From Pararhizobium sp. (lineage in GTDB: Bacteria; Pseudomonadota; Alphaproteobacteria; Rhizobiales; Rhizobiaceae), in the NCBI GenBank assembly GCA_017794825.1, contig CP051237.1, positions 5,567,342 through 5,631,341 of the forward strand: DNA of 64,000 nucleotides, given 5' to 3'. Positions 43,011 to 53,396 of the stretch are shown in pieces; the first letter of the stretch is position 1, and the number at the start of each line of letters is the position of its first letter. The notes under the pieces are model-generated. The model searched no databases, had not been told where the DNA came from, and worked only from the letters and a program-made list of their open reading frames with translations. Both the position numbers and the translations under genes were made by a program.

Positions 43011-43400
43011 CTATACCGCTATGAGAGCGGCGGCCACGGCGCGCGATTCGGCAAGCATGACATTGTAGGTGCGCACCGCAGCGCCGGTGTTCATCGGATC
43101 GGAAATTATCGAAAGTTCGCGCAGTCGAGATTTCAGCGGTTTCGGCAGGGGACGAATTTCATGACCGGTCCCGACAAGCAGCACGTCTATGTCGCCGGCC
43201 TCCGCAAGAACCTTGGCGAAGAGATCGACGTCGAGTTCGCTGGCTTCGTGTGCATTCCAGCCATGGATGCCGGAAGGCAGACAAAGCAGCGAACCGCGGT
43301 GCGACATGTCAGCGAACCGGAATCCGCCGGCGCCGTAGGCGTCTATCGGCGCGCGACCCGGAAAATGCGCATCGCGGATTTCGATGCCGCTGCCCCTCAT
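43011..43400 (-). CDS. Mth938-domain protein, NDUFAF3-like
   Basis: 129 residues of the Mth938 fold: GGFRFADMSHRGSLLCLPSG, DVLLVGTGHEIRPLPKPLKS, then MNTGAAVRTYNVMLAESRAV, typical of the family. Human NDUFAF3 carries the same domain and helps assemble complex I. In Alphaproteobacteria this gene is known to sit with secDF/yajC. Tightly packed between the NDUFAF6-like gene and secDF, all on one strand. Confidence 0.85.
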   Translation of the reverse strand: MRGSGIEIRDAHFPGRAPIDAYGAGGFRFADMSHRGSLLCLPSGIHGWNAHEASELDVDLFAKVLAEAGDIDVLLVGTGHEIRPLPKPLKSRLRELSIISDPMNTGAAVRTYNVMLAESRAVAAALIAV

Positions 43401-43412
43401 GCGATGACGCGT

Positions 43413-45983
43413 CTACGCGATCCCTGGCGCAGATCCCTTGCTCTCGGTTTCCGTTTCCTCCGCGCCGATGTCCTGCTGGAAGTTCTCAGGCCGCAGCTTG
43501 AACAGGATGAGGATCGGCGCGGCGATGAAGATCGACGAGTAGGTTCCAACTATGACACCGAAAATCATGGCGAATGTGAAGGAACGGATGACCTCTCCGC
43601 CGAATATGTACAACGCCAGCAACGCCATCAAAGTCGTGACCGATGTCAGCGTCGTGCGCGACAGCATCTGGTTGACAGACAGATCGAGCAAGTCCGGCAA
43701 CGGCATCTTCTTGTATCGCCTGAGATTCTCTCGGACACGGTCGTAGACCACAACCGTATCGTTGAGTGAATAACCGACGATCGTCAGCAACGCCGCGATA
43801 CTGCTCAGATTGAAGTCGATGCCCGCGAGCACGAGCACGCCGATCGTCAATATCACGTCGTTGACCGTCGCCACGATTGCGCCGATCGCGAATTGCCATT
43901 CGAAGCGGAACCAGATGTATATCAGGATCGCAAAGAGTGAGGCGATCACGGCGATTGTGCCCGCCCACGCCAGTTCGCCAGAGACGGTCGGACTGATCAC
44001 CTCGACGAATTCTATCGAGTAATCGGATTCCAGATCGGCGCGGACTTTGGCCACGGCGCTTTGTTCGGCGTTCGCGCCCGCGTCCTGGGACTGAACGCGG
44101 ATCATCGCCTGATCGTTTCCGCCGCCATATTCCTGGACCTGGATATTGCCGAGATTCAGTTCCGAAAGCCTTGCGCGAATGTCTCCGACGTCGACCTGGC
44201 CTGAATCGGCCTTTACCTGAACGATAGAGCCGCCGGTAAAGTCGATGCCGTAATTCAGGCCTGGCTTGATGAAAAGCACCATCGAGGCGATCAACGCCAG
44301 CGCTGTGAATATGAAGGTGATCTTGCGCAGCCACATGAAGCCGATCCGGCTCTCGCCAAACATGTCGGAGATCCAGGCCTTGGGCAGCACTTTCGGCTTT
44401 TTGCGGCGAACCCATTCCGCGATCATCCAGCGCGTCACCGTGAATGCTGTAAACACCGTCGTGACGATACCGATGGCCAGTGTGACCGCGAAGCCGCGCA
44501 CCGGTCCGGAGCCGAGATAGAACAGAATGACGGCCGCTATCAGCGTGGTGATGTTGGCGTCCAGAATGGTGTTGAACGCGCGGCTGAAACCGGCGTCGAT
44601 CGCCTGAATGAGCGACCGACCTCCGCGTCGCTCCTCTCGAATGCGCTCGTAGATCAGCACGTTGGAGTCCACCGCCATGCCGACCGTCAGCACGATGCCG
44701 GCAATGCCGGGCAAAGTAAGGGTGGCGCCGATCACCGTCAGCAACGCTATGATCAGAACGACGTTGAAGATAAGCGCGAGGTTGGCGATGATTCCGAGGA
44801 ACCCGTAGGCCAGGAACATGAAGGCGATCACCAGGATCGCGCCGATCAGGCCAGCCGTTTCGCCGGCTGCGATGGAGTCTGCGCCAAGGCTGGGTCCGAC
44901 AGAACTCTCCTGCAGGATCGTCAGCTTGGCTGGCAGGGCGCCCGCGCGAAGCAGAACGGCCAGATCATTTGCAGACTGAACGGTGAAATTGCCGGATATC
45001 TGGCCCGAGCCGCCAAGAATCGGTTCGTTGATTCGCGGCGCGGTGATAACAGCGCTATCGAGCACGACGGCAAACAGCCGTCCGACATTCTGCTGCGTGA
45101 CCTGACCGAAGCGCTGGGCGCCCTTCGTGTCGAAACGGAACGTCACGATTGGCTCGTTGGTGCGCTGGTCGAAACCGGCCTGGGCATCCACAAGATTTTC
45201 ACCCGAGACGAGAATGCGTCGCTCGAGCAGATAAGGAATTGGAGGATCGTCGTTCGAATAGACGATTTCAGCAGTTGCAGGCGGACGACCGTTGACGGCC
45301 TCTTCCGCGGACATGGAGGAATCAACGAGGTGGAAGGTCAGCTTGGCCACCTGGTTGAGCAGATCTTTCAACCGCTCCGGATCGTCAAAGCCCGGCACCT
45401 GAACGAGGATGCGGTCCGCGCCCTGGCGCTGGATGATCGGCTCGGTCGTGCCGAGTTCGTCGATGCGTCGCCGAATGACCTCGATCGATTGTGAGGCGGC
45501 GGAAGCGACACGGTTGTTGAGCCCCTCTTCCGTCAGCGTCAGCGCGATGCGGCCCGGTTCCGGCTCACTCATCACGGCTTCCTGGATGGAGCCGCCGCTC
45601 ATCAGCCCCGCATTGATGAGTTGCGTCAGTTCGGAAAGGGCGTCCCGCGCCGCCGCAACGTCCTCGGGATTCCTAATCGTAACCTGGGCGACCCGTCCGT
45701 TTCCGGAAAGACCCGTATAGCCGATGCCGTCTTCCCTCAGCAGTCGACGCATGTCGTCGACGGTGGTTTCCAGCCGCTCTTTCTCGATATCCTCCCTGTC
45801 GACCTCCAGCAGGATATGGGATCCGCCCTGCAGGTCGAGACCGAGGGTCAGTTGCCGCTTCGGAAACCAGTCCGGCAATTGCGAAAGTTGTTGCTGGGTA
45901 AGGAGGTTTGGAAACGCAAACAACACGCCGGCAAGGATGACCAGCCAGATCAGGGTCGTTTTCCAACGGGAGAAATAAAGCAT
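43413..45983 (-). CDS. secDF: SecD-SecF fusion, protein translocase accessory
   Basis: 856 residues. SecD part: TM1 (about 9-26), DLQGGSHILLEV, a long periplasmic P1 domain, then TM helices with IAGIVLTVGMAVDSNVLIYERIREE. SecF part begins near 548 with WISDMFGESRIGFMWLRKI and has GIDFTGGS and NDTVVVYDRVRENLR. It uses the proton gradient to pull proteins through SecYEG. It is followed by the Mth938 gene and preceded by yajC on the same strand. Confidence 0.97.
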   Translation of the reverse strand: MLYFSRWKTTLIWLVILAGVLFAFPNLLTQQQLSQLPDWFPKRQLTLGLDLQGGSHILLEVDREDIEKERLETTVDDMRRLLREDGIGYTGLSGNGRVAQVTIRNPEDVAAARDALSELTQLINAGLMSGGSIQEAVMSEPEPGRIALTLTEEGLNNRVASAASQSIEVIRRRIDELGTTEPIIQRQGADRILVQVPGFDDPERLKDLLNQVAKLTFHLVDSSMSAEEAVNGRPPATAEIVYSNDDPPIPYLLERRILVSGENLVDAQAGFDQRTNEPIVTFRFDTKGAQRFGQVTQQNVGRLFAVVLDSAVITAPRINEPILGGSGQISGNFTVQSANDLAVLLRAGALPAKLTILQESSVGPSLGADSIAAGETAGLIGAILVIAFMFLAYGFLGIIANLALIFNVVLIIALLTVIGATLTLPGIAGIVLTVGMAVDSNVLIYERIREERRGGRSLIQAIDAGFSRAFNTILDANITTLIAAVILFYLGSGPVRGFAVTLAIGIVTTVFTAFTVTRWMIAEWVRRKKPKVLPKAWISDMFGESRIGFMWLRKITFIFTALALIASMVLFIKPGLNYGIDFTGGSIVQVKADSGQVDVGDIRARLSELNLGNIQVQEYGGGNDQAMIRVQSQDAGANAEQSAVAKVRADLESDYSIEFVEVISPTVSGELAWAGTIAVIASLFAILIYIWFRFEWQFAIGAIVATVNDVILTIGVLVLAGIDFNLSSIAALLTIVGYSLNDTVVVYDRVRENLRRYKKMPLPDLLDLSVNQMLSRTTLTSVTTLMALLALYIFGGEVIRSFTFAMIFGVIVGTYSSIFIAAPILILFKLRPENFQQDIGAEETETESKGSAPGIA

Positions 45984-46064
45984 ATCGGTCTCAGATTATA
46001 GGGCGGCTGTTCGCCGCCTCCGGTTGCTGATCCATGCGCCCCGTGGATCAGACCTCGGTCTATT

Positions 46065-46403
46065 TTACTTTTTTGCCGTTTCTTTGACGGGCTCGCCCTT
46101 GACCTTGACATCCGCCAACAGCGAACGCGCGACACGGACTTTTACGCCTTCGGCGATTTCGACTTCGAGTTCATTGTCGTCGACGACCTTGATCACCTTA
46201 CCGGAGATGCCTCCCCCGGTGACGACCTGATCGCCGCGCCTGACATTGTTGAGCATTTCCTGCCGTTTCTTCATCTGCTGCCGCTGCGGACGGATGATGA
46301 GGAAATACATGATCACGAAAATGAGGATGAATGGCAGAATGAAGCCGAACGTATCGCCCATGCCGCCTCCAGCGGCCTGTGCGTATGCCGGTGTTACAAA
46401 CAT
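46065..46403 (-). CDS. yajC: Preprotein translocase subunit YajC
   Basis: 112 residues. One membrane helix (GFILPFILIFVIMYFLIIRPQ, about 20-40), then the YajC domain MLNNVRRGDQVVTGGGISGKV and a charged tail. Accessory of the SecDF complex. 81 bp upstream of secDF; one operon. Confidence 0.97.
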   Translation of the reverse strand: MFVTPAYAQAAGGGMGDTFGFILPFILIFVIMYFLIIRPQRQQMKKRQEMLNNVRRGDQVVTGGGISGKVIKVVDDNELEVEIAEGVKVRVARSLLADVKVKGEPVKETAKK

Positions 46404-46570
46404 ATGGAACTCCTTCAGGGCGTTTAGCGGATACCCGCTTTCCCGGACTTTTGGTGAGCGGAATATAGTCGCAATGCAGGCTATTGCAACTGCGGAAGTC
46501 TCAAGGGCGGACTTTTCGCCGCGCCGCCTTCGTGCTAGGCGACAGTCAAAGCGCGATGAAGGATGAATAC

Positions 46571-47446
46571 GTGAAAGACGAATTGCTGACCGGTCTGATT
46601 GATCAGGTAAGGAAACTGACCCAAGCCGTTGAAACTCTTTCCGGACCTGGTTACGCCAAGAATGATCTCAGCGCAGCGGACTGCTTTGTCTGGGTTCCGG
46701 AATCACGATTTCTTCAACCGGTCGCGACGCCAAACCGCATAGACATAGGCCTGATCAGGGGCGTTGACCGCGTGCGCGACATTCTCTTCGACAACACGCG
46801 GCGCTTTGCTGAAGGATTGCCGGCCAACAACGTTCTGCTATGGGGCGCGCGCGGAATGGGCAAGTCCTCGCTGGTGAAATCGACGCACGCCGCGCTCCAG
46901 AAGCAAACAAAGAAAACCGGCCCCGCCCTGAAACTGGTTGAAATACATCGGGAGGATATCGAGAGCCTGCCGGTGCTCATGGCCTTGCTGCGCGACATGG
47001 AGGACCGTTTCATCCTGTTTTGCGACGACTTGTCCTTCGATCATGACGACACATCCTATAAATCGCTCAAGGCGGCGCTTGAAGGCGGATTGGAGGGACG
47101 CGCGGAAAACGTCGTGTTCTATGCGACATCAAATCGCCGCCACCTGCTGCCCCGCGACATGATGGAAAACGAACGCTCGACAGCGATCAATCCGTCGGAA
47201 GCCGTTGAGGAAAAGGTTTCACTCTCGGACAGGTTCGGTCTTTGGCTGGGATTTCACAAATGCAGCCAGGATGAATACCTGGAAATGATCGAGGCCTACG
47301 CCAAACACTACAATCTGCCGATGGATCCGGAACAGATGCGGTCGGAAGCCCTGGAGTGGGCGACGACCCGTGGCGCCCGCTCAGGCCGAGTGGCCTGGCA
47401 ATTCATTCAGGACGCTGCTGGACGACTGGGTAAACGGTTGAAATAG
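46571..47446 (+). CDS. DUF815 family ATPase
   Basis: 291 residues of AAA+ type. Walker A GARGMGKSS; Walker B FILFCDDLSF; sensor-like YATSNRRHLLPRDMME. The DUF815 signature DDTSYKSLKAALEGGLEGRAENV is present. Function unknown; the family resembles helicase-loader ATPases. Start chosen as GTG at 46571 with AAGGA at 46560-46564; an ATG at 46556 is also possible. Divergent from yajC. Confidence 0.88.
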   Translation: MKDELLTGLIDQVRKLTQAVETLSGPGYAKNDLSAADCFVWVPESRFLQPVATPNRIDIGLIRGVDRVRDILFDNTRRFAEGLPANNVLLWGARGMGKSSLVKSTHAALQKQTKKTGPALKLVEIHREDIESLPVLMALLRDMEDRFILFCDDLSFDHDDTSYKSLKAALEGGLEGRAENVVFYATSNRRHLLPRDMMENERSTAINPSEAVEEKVSLSDRFGLWLGFHKCSQDEYLEMIEAYAKHYNLPMDPEQMRSEALEWATTRGARSGRVAWQFIQDAAGRLGKRLK

Positions 47447-47456
47447 CCCCCTCGGC

Positions 47457-48851
47457 CTATTCCAGATAGGTCATGGGATCGACAGGCTTGGCGTCCTTGC
47501 GGATCTCGAAATGAACCTTCGGGCGATTTGCGTCACCGCTCATGCCTGACAATGCCACCACTTCGCCGCGCGTAACGGTGTCGCCACGTTCGACCTTAAG
47601 CTCTCGCGCGTGACCGTAGACACTGACCAGTCCGTTGTCGTGGCGGACCAGAACCGTGTTGCCGTATTCCTTCAAACCATCGCCGGCATAAATGACGACG
47701 CCATTCTCCGCTGCCTTGATCGGCGTGCCTTCCGGCACCGAAATGTCGATGCCGTCGCTCTTGCGGCCATTGGTGGAGCCGCCGAATTGGGTCATTACCT
47801 GACCTGTCGCAGGCCAGCGCAATTTGTCTATGCCCGTTGTTTTCGGGGCGTCAGCCTGCAAACTGGCCGTCTGGGCCATCGTAGCGCTTTTCGGCGCAGT
47901 GTCAGTCTTGGCCGGTTCGGTCTTCACGGCGGCTGTCTTTACCGGTTCGATTGCCGCGCCGGCCCCTGGAATCTTCAGCGTCTGGCCGATCCTGATGCTT
48001 GTGCCGGTCAGCCCGTTCGCCTTCTGCAGATCGGCGACGCTTACCCCTGTATTGGCGGAGATGCGGTTGAGACTGTCTCCCGACTGCACGACATAGGAAC
48101 TTCCAGCAGCGCTTGCGGCGCCTGTCTGCTGGCGAGACTCATCCGGCGCCTGCAGAACCTGACGCGGCTCCGGCGATGAAGAGTTGGCGGCGTCAAGCCG
48201 TGTGTTCGTTGCAGCGCTCGCCATCTGTGTCTTCGGATCGTTATCCGGGGCGGACACCGGCACGCCATTTCCATAATTGTAGGTTGGAATGACGAGCGAT
48301 TGTCCGACCTGAATGGAAGAGGCGTTGGCGAGGCCGTTCGCCTTCAATATGTCATCAGCCGGAACTCCGTACCGGCGCGACAGACCATAGACGGTATCGC
48401 CCTGCCCGATTGTCACACGGGTTCCGCCAGCCGTCGTCCACCCTTTGCCGGCTGAGGAACCCGTGACCCCCGCTCCTCCGGCGGTCGCCCTTGCCGCCGA
48501 ACTGAACTGCTGATCCGCCGCCTGGGCGCCCGGGATAGCCACCGGCGCCAGGCTGGAGGAATTGACTGCATTGTGAACAGGAGCCGGCGGATATACGCCC
48601 TGCGACACCGACCCCGTTTGTGTCTGGTCAAGCGACTGGGATCCGGTTCCCGGATATGGCTGCGCGTAGACTGGCTGCTGTGACGCGGTTTGCGTCTGCT
48701 CGCCGACATTGCCGGGAACAGTGCCCGTAAACAGGCCATCGCTGAAGCGGCTGGTCTGGTTGCACCCTGCTGCGAGAACCGAGAGGCAGACTGCCCCCAT
48801 CAATTTCGAGACAAGACGAGGAGACGGGGCAAGACAACTGTTACGCATCAA
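47457..48851 (-). CDS. NlpD/DipM-like lipoprotein: two LysM and a degenerate M23 domain
   Basis: 464 residues. Lipobox LAAGC (about residue 30), a Gln/Thr-rich linker, LysM 1 (about 145-190), LysM 2 (about 252-297), and a LytM/M23 domain at the end. The zinc site is lost: SDGIDI lacks the first His and KVHFEI lacks one His of the HxH pair, as in E. coli NlpD, an amidase activator rather than an enzyme. It probably binds peptidoglycan at the septum. Downstream of pcm with a 128-bp gap, so it may have its own promoter. Confidence 0.9.
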   Translation of the reverse strand: MMRNSCLAPSPRLVSKLMGAVCLSVLAAGCNQTSRFSDGLFTGTVPGNVGEQTQTASQQPVYAQPYPGTGSQSLDQTQTGSVSQGVYPPAPVHNAVNSSSLAPVAIPGAQAADQQFSSAARATAGGAGVTGSSAGKGWTTAGGTRVTIGQGDTVYGLSRRYGVPADDILKANGLANASSIQVGQSLVIPTYNYGNGVPVSAPDNDPKTQMASAATNTRLDAANSSSPEPRQVLQAPDESRQQTGAASAAGSSYVVQSGDSLNRISANTGVSVADLQKANGLTGTSIRIGQTLKIPGAGAAIEPVKTAAVKTEPAKTDTAPKSATMAQTASLQADAPKTTGIDKLRWPATGQVMTQFGGSTNGRKSDGIDISVPEGTPIKAAENGVVIYAGDGLKEYGNTVLVRHDNGLVSVYGHARELKVERGDTVTRGEVVALSGMSGDANRPKVHFEIRKDAKPVDPMTYLE

Positions 48852-48979
48852 ACTAGCTCACATACTACCGGAACATGGTGAGCATTATTAGACCGCATCA
48901 GGGTTACCGGCAGGTTAAGGCGGAGGCCCCGTTTACATAAATAAATCTGCGGTTAAGCGTATTTCTTAAGTTCTGAGCC

Positions 48980-49633
48980 TCACAGGATGGCCGCCGCGCC
49001 GCTCAATAGCGGTTGAAACCTGACCGGAAAAAGGTCTTCCCGCTCGAACCGGCTGCCTGTTTTCGTTAGACGAACCAGCATCTGCTGCTCGTCGGCAGGG
49101 CCGATGGCCGTTATCATGACGCCGCGCGAAACGAGCTTTTCCACGTAGACGCGCGGCATGGAATCAAATGCGGCCGTCACCAGTATCCGGTCGAATGTTC
49201 CATCGACGGCGTCCTTGTCCAGACCGTTGCCAACCTGGACGACGATGTTCTTCAGTCCGAGATGGTCGAACTTCTGTCCGGCCAGTTGGGAAAGGGTCCG
49301 ATACCTGTCTATGGTCACCACCCGGTCGACGATCCTCGACATGACGGCGGCCGTAAACCCCGACCCGGTGCCTATCTCCAGAACGCGCTGTCCGGCGCCA
49401 ATCCCCAGAAGGTGCAACATCCGCAGACTGAGATCCGCGCCTTCCATGTACTCACCGCAATCCAGCGGCAGGGTCCGACCCGAATAGGCCAGATCGGAAT
49501 AGGCCGGCGGCGCGAACAGACTACGCGGCGTTTGTTCGGCGGCCAGGATGAGAGTCCTGTCGGATATCCCCTCCCCGCGAAGCCGCAGCATCAAAGAGGC
49601 GAGGCCTTCCTTCTCGGACAATCGGGAGTTCAA
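48980..49633 (-). CDS. pcm: Protein-L-isoaspartate O-methyltransferase
   Basis: 217 residues. SAM-binding motif [17 protein letters not shown] and VTIDRY; the central [18 protein letters not shown] region is present. It repairs isoaspartyl residues in aged proteins. Its ATG overlaps the surE stop by 4 bp; the surE-pcm-nlpD order is classic across Proteobacteria. Confidence 0.95.
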   Translation of the reverse strand: MNSRLSEKEGLASLMLRLRGEGISDRTLILAAEQTPRSLFAPPAYSDLAYSGRTLPLDCGEYMEGADLSLRMLHLLGIGAGQRVLEIGTGSGFTAAVMSRIVDRVVTIDRYRTLSQLAGQKFDHLGLKNIVVQVGNGLDKDAVDGTFDRILVTAAFDSMPRVYVEKLVSRGVMITAIGPADEQQMLVRLTKTGSRFEREDLFPVRFQPLLSGAAAIL

Positions 49634-50385
49634 CCGATCGACTCCCTCACGCGGTCGACAAGATCAACATCCGTGAGGTCAAGCTTGAGAGGCGTTACGG
49701 AGATTCTCTTCTCATTTACGGCATTGAGATCCGTGCCGTCATGGAATTCATGCTGGCGACGCGAGAACCGAAGCCAGTAATACGGAAAGCCGCGACCATC
49801 CTCGCGCTGCTCCACCTGGAGGCCATGCGTCAGCTTGCCCTGTGTCGTGACCTCGGTTCCCTGCACGTCCGCCGCCTCGCAGCGCGGGAAATTGATGTTG
49901 AACAGCGTGCCCGCAGGAAGCTCGACATTGACCAGCTTCTTCAAAAGATCCGGAGCCAGGCTTTCCGCCGTATTCCAGGGCAGAACACGGCCCTGCTGCG
50001 AATCATAGGCCTGGCTCAGCGCGATCGAGCGGATCCCGAGGAGAGTTCCCTCTATCGCGCCCGCCACCGTGCCGGAATAGGTCACGTCGTCGGCGAGATT
50101 CTGCCCGGCGTTCACGCCGGAGAGGATCAGATCCGGCGGATCCTTCATCAGTTTGCGAACGCCCATGATGACGCAATCCGTCGGCGTTCCTGAAACCGCG
50201 TAATGCCGTTCGGAAACCTTCCGCAAGCGCAGCGGATGGGACAGCGTCAGCGAATGCGCCAGACCGCTCTGATCGGTTTCCGGCGCGACAATCCAGATAT
50301 CATCGGACAGATGGCGGGCGATACGCTCCAGAACGGCCAGGCCTTCGGCGTGAATTCCGTCGTCATTCGTCAGCAGTATCCGCAT
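49630..50385 (-). CDS. surE: 5'-nucleotidase SurE
   Basis: 251 residues. Metal-binding start [15 protein letters not shown] (Asp-Asp), [22 protein letters not shown] and NINFPRCE are diagnostic. It hydrolyses nucleoside monophosphates and polyphosphates as a stress-survival protein. It follows serS by 14 bp and overlaps pcm by 4 bp. Confidence 0.96.
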   Translation of the reverse strand: MRILLTNDDGIHAEGLAVLERIARHLSDDIWIVAPETDQSGLAHSLTLSHPLRLRKVSERHYAVSGTPTDCVIMGVRKLMKDPPDLILSGVNAGQNLADDVTYSGTVAGAIEGTLLGIRSIALSQAYDSQQGRVLPWNTAESLAPDLLKKLVNVELPAGTLFNINFPRCEAADVQGTEVTTQGKLTHGLQVEQREDGRGFPYYWLRFSRRQHEFHDGTDLNAVNEKRISVTPLKLDLTDVDLVDRVRESIG

Positions 50386-50399
50386 GCGTCTCCCCGAGT

Positions 50400-51680
50400 T
50401 CAGTTTCGTTCGATTCGTGTCATGCCGCCAGTGTAGGGCAGCAGCGCGGAAGGCACGGTGATGCTTCCGTCTTCGTTCAGATAGTTTTCCATGACCGCTA
50501 TAAGCGCGCGGCCGACCGCCACGCCGGAGCCGTTCAGCGTATGGACGAAACTCGCGCCTTTTTCGCCGCTCTTGCGGTACCGCGCCTGCATCCGCCGGGC
50601 CTGGAAATCGCCGCAGATCGAACAGGACGAGATTTCACGAAAAGTGTCCTGCCCCGGCAGCCAAACCTCCAGATCGTAGGTCTTTCGCGCCCCGAAACCC
50701 ATATCGCCGGTGCTGAGCACCATGACCTTGTAGTGAAGGTCAAGACGCTTCAGCACTTCCTCGGCGCAGGACGTCATGCGCTCAAGTTCGTCGATCGAGT
50801 TTTCCTCGTCCGTCACGGAGACCAGCTCCACCTTGTTGAACTGGTGCTGACGGAGCATGCCGCGCGTGTCCCGACCGGCCGAACCGGCCTCGGAACGGAA
50901 GCACGGCGTCAGGGCCGTGAAACGCAGTGGCAACCGGTCGTGTTCCAGAATCTGTTCGCGCACGAGGTTTGTCAGAGGAACCTCCGCAGTGGGGATCATC
51001 CAGCGGTCGTCGGTCGTTCGAAACAGGTCCTCGGAGAATTTCGGGAGCTGTCCAGTGCCTACCAGGGCGGCGCCGCGCACAAGCAGCGGGGGAATGACCT
51101 CTGTGTAACCGTGTTCGCCGGTGTGCAGATCCAGCATGAACTGGCCGAGCGCCCGCTCCAGACGCGCCAGCTGGCTCGATACGATCGTAAAGCGGCTCCC
51201 GGCGATTCGGGCGGCTGTCTCGAAATCCATTTGGCCCAGAGCTTCGCCGATCTCGAAATGCTCTTTAGCCGGATGGTTCCAGCCGGGTTTCCTGCCGACC
51301 GTGCGGACCTCGATATTCGACGATTCGTCTTCGCCTTCGGGGACACCGTCAAGCGGTATGTTGGGCGCCGACAGCAGGCTCTCTTCCATCTTGCCGTCGA
51401 GCTTGCGAACGTCGTCTTCAGCCTGCTGGAGATCGCCTTTCAGCTGGGCCACTTCGGCTTTGAGTTTTTCCGCAAGGTCGGTCTCCTTGCGCCCCATGGC
51501 GGCGCCGATTTCCTTGGACGCCGAGTTGCGGCGCGCCTGCATTTCCTGCATGCGCTGGACATGGGATCGGCGCTCTTCATCAAGTGCAATCAAGGCGTCG
51601 GAACGTGTCTCGTTGCCCCGTTTAATCATCGCCTTGTCAAAGGCTTCCGGGTTGTCCCTGATCCATTTTATGTCAAGCAT
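50400..51680 (-). CDS. serS: Seryl-tRNA synthetase
   Basis: 426 residues, class II. N-terminal coiled coil (about 30-110), motif 2 [21 protein letters not shown] and motif 3 [18 protein letters not shown]. It charges tRNA-Ser and selenocysteine tRNA. 72 bp downstream of tatC. Confidence 0.97.
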   Translation of the reverse strand: MLDIKWIRDNPEAFDKAMIKRGNETRSDALIALDEERRSHVQRMQEMQARRNSASKEIGAAMGRKETDLAEKLKAEVAQLKGDLQQAEDDVRKLDGKMEESLLSAPNIPLDGVPEGEDESSNIEVRTVGRKPGWNHPAKEHFEIGEALGQMDFETAARIAGSRFTIVSSQLARLERALGQFMLDLHTGEHGYTEVIPPLLVRGAALVGTGQLPKFSEDLFRTTDDRWMIPTAEVPLTNLVREQILEHDRLPLRFTALTPCFRSEAGSAGRDTRGMLRQHQFNKVELVSVTDEENSIDELERMTSCAEEVLKRLDLHYKVMVLSTGDMGFGARKTYDLEVWLPGQDTFREISSCSICGDFQARRMQARYRKSGEKGASFVHTLNGSGVAVGRALIAVMENYLNEDGSITVPSALLPYTGGMTRIERN

Positions 51681-51752
51681 GCCTCAAATCCGTACCTGTC
51701 GCAGTCGGTCACAATCCGGCTGACGACGTCACCTGTCTATCTATTTCCGCAG

Positions 51753-52592
51753 TCAGGAGCTGGACGTTTCCGCAGATGGTTCGGGAGTATCTGAACCTGT
51801 ATCGTCGGATTGTTTCTGTCTCGCACGGGATCGCTCCACCCGCCTGGCGGCATAGATGGCAATCTCGTAGAGAAGGATCGTTGGAATCGCAAGACCGATC
51901 TGGCTCGCCGGGTCGGGCGGGGTGAGAATCGCCGCCGCGATAAACGCGCCGACGATGGCGTATTTTCGCTTGTTTGCGAGGCCTTCGGCCGTCACCAGCC
52001 CGGCGCGGGCCATAAGCGTCGTGACCACCGGGAGCTGAAACACCAGTCCGAAGGCGAAGATCAGCGTCATGATCAGGCCGAGATATTCGGAGACCTTCGG
52101 CAGCAGTTCGATGGCCACCTGTCCGCCTTCGCCCGTCTGCTCCATGGACAGGAAGAACCACAGAACCATAGGAATGAAGAAGAAATAGACCAGAGCGGCG
52201 CCGATAAGAAAAAGTATCGGAGACGCAATCAGAAACGGCAGGAATGCCGAGCGCTCGTTCTTGTAGAGGCCAGGCGCGACGAACTTGTAGATTTGTGAGG
52301 CGATCACCGGAAACGCGATGAGCAGTCCGCCGAACATGGCGATCTTGATCTGCGTGAAAAAGAACTCCTGGGGCGCGGTATAGATCAGCTCGATCTGCCG
52401 GCCTTCGAGTCCCGCCCAATTGACGGCCCATTTGAAGGGAATGACCAGCAGATTGAAGATCTGCTTGGCGAAGAAGAAGCAGAAGAGAAAGGCGACGAAA
52501 AACGCCCCTACCGCCCAAAGAAGCCTTTGGCGAAGTTCAATCAAATGCGAGAGAAGCGGCTGTGGCGTGTCGTCGATTTCGTCGTTGCTCAC
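51753..52592 (-). CDS. tatC: Sec-independent translocase subunit TatC
   Basis: 279 residues with six predicted membrane helices. Conserved HLIELRQRLLWAV near the start, FKWAVNWAG, TAPQEFFFTQIK, and PVVTTLMARAGLV. It recognises twin-arginine signal peptides. GTG start at 52592, with a 4-bp overlap with tatB. The C-terminal tail is hydrophilic and Ser/Gln-rich. Confidence 0.96.
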   Translation of the reverse strand: MSNDEIDDTPQPLLSHLIELRQRLLWAVGAFFVAFLFCFFFAKQIFNLLVIPFKWAVNWAGLEGRQIELIYTAPQEFFFTQIKIAMFGGLLIAFPVIASQIYKFVAPGLYKNERSAFLPFLIASPILFLIGAALVYFFFIPMVLWFFLSMEQTGEGGQVAIELLPKVSEYLGLIMTLIFAFGLVFQLPVVTTLMARAGLVTAEGLANKRKYAIVGAFIAAAILTPPDPASQIGLAIPTILLYEIAIYAARRVERSRARQKQSDDTGSDTPEPSAETSSS

Positions 52593-53323
52593 GCTTTATC
52601 TCCGCTGGCGCCGGGCGCCGCCTTCCTGGTGGCCGGGCTGTCAGCAGACGCCGCAGTCCGCGATTTCGACGCAGTGCTTTTCGTTCGCGTAGATGTCTTG
52701 CGAGCCTTGCTTGCCGCCGGCTTTTCGGAAGAGCCGGCTTTTGCAGCTGCAGCGCTCGCCTTGGCTCCGGACTTTGCTGAGCCGACGGCGGTCTTGGACT
52801 TTGAGGATGCGGATTTTGAAGACGCCGACTTTGTCGTCGCCGATCCCGCTTTCCCGGTCGTCTTGCTCGCTGCAGACTTGCGAGTCGACGGCTTTTTCGC
52901 TGCTGGACCATCCGCCGGCTTTTTCGACGAATTGGCCGTCTTCGAAGCAGTAGGGTCCACCTTTTCGCTGACCTTTTCCGTGTCCGCGCTCTTTGCGACC
53001 GACGGCGCCGGTCCCGTTGATTTCGCGGCTTCGTTCAAACCGGCCTTGATATCGCGACCGGCGCTCTCGATCGGATCGATGACGTCCTTCAAAGCATTGC
53101 GCGGATTGAACTTTCGCGCATCCGATATCATCGAACTGACATCGTCCAGTTCGGCTTCTTTCAGGGCTTCATCAAATTGCTTGCGAAAATCACCGGCCAT
53201 GCCTCTCAGCTTCTTCGTGGTCTTTCCGAACGTCCGGAGCATCTCCGGCAAGTCCTTGGGACCGACGATGAGGACAAGCACCAGGGCGATGACGATGAAT
53301 TCTTGCCAGCCCAGATCAAGCAT
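52589..53323 (-). CDS. tatB: Sec-independent translocase subunit TatB
   Basis: 244 residues, long for TatB. The membrane helix MLDLGWQEFIVIALVLVLIV and the amphipathic helix with the hinge GPKDLPEMLRTFGK are typical; a long Lys/Ala/Ser-rich tail (about 130-244) is low-complexity. It works with TatC in substrate binding. Overlaps tatC by 4 bp. Confidence 0.95.
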   Translation of the reverse strand: MLDLGWQEFIVIALVLVLIVGPKDLPEMLRTFGKTTKKLRGMAGDFRKQFDEALKEAELDDVSSMISDARKFNPRNALKDVIDPIESAGRDIKAGLNEAAKSTGPAPSVAKSADTEKVSEKVDPTASKTANSSKKPADGPAAKKPSTRKSAASKTTGKAGSATTKSASSKSASSKSKTAVGSAKSGAKASAAAAKAGSSEKPAASKARKTSTRTKSTASKSRTAASADSPATRKAAPGASGDKA

Positions 53324-53396
53324 GGACTATCATCTCCGAAGCGGGGTCATCGGCAAACAGGTGTGACATACGTGTTGTTCAGGCTGTCCCTTGCAG

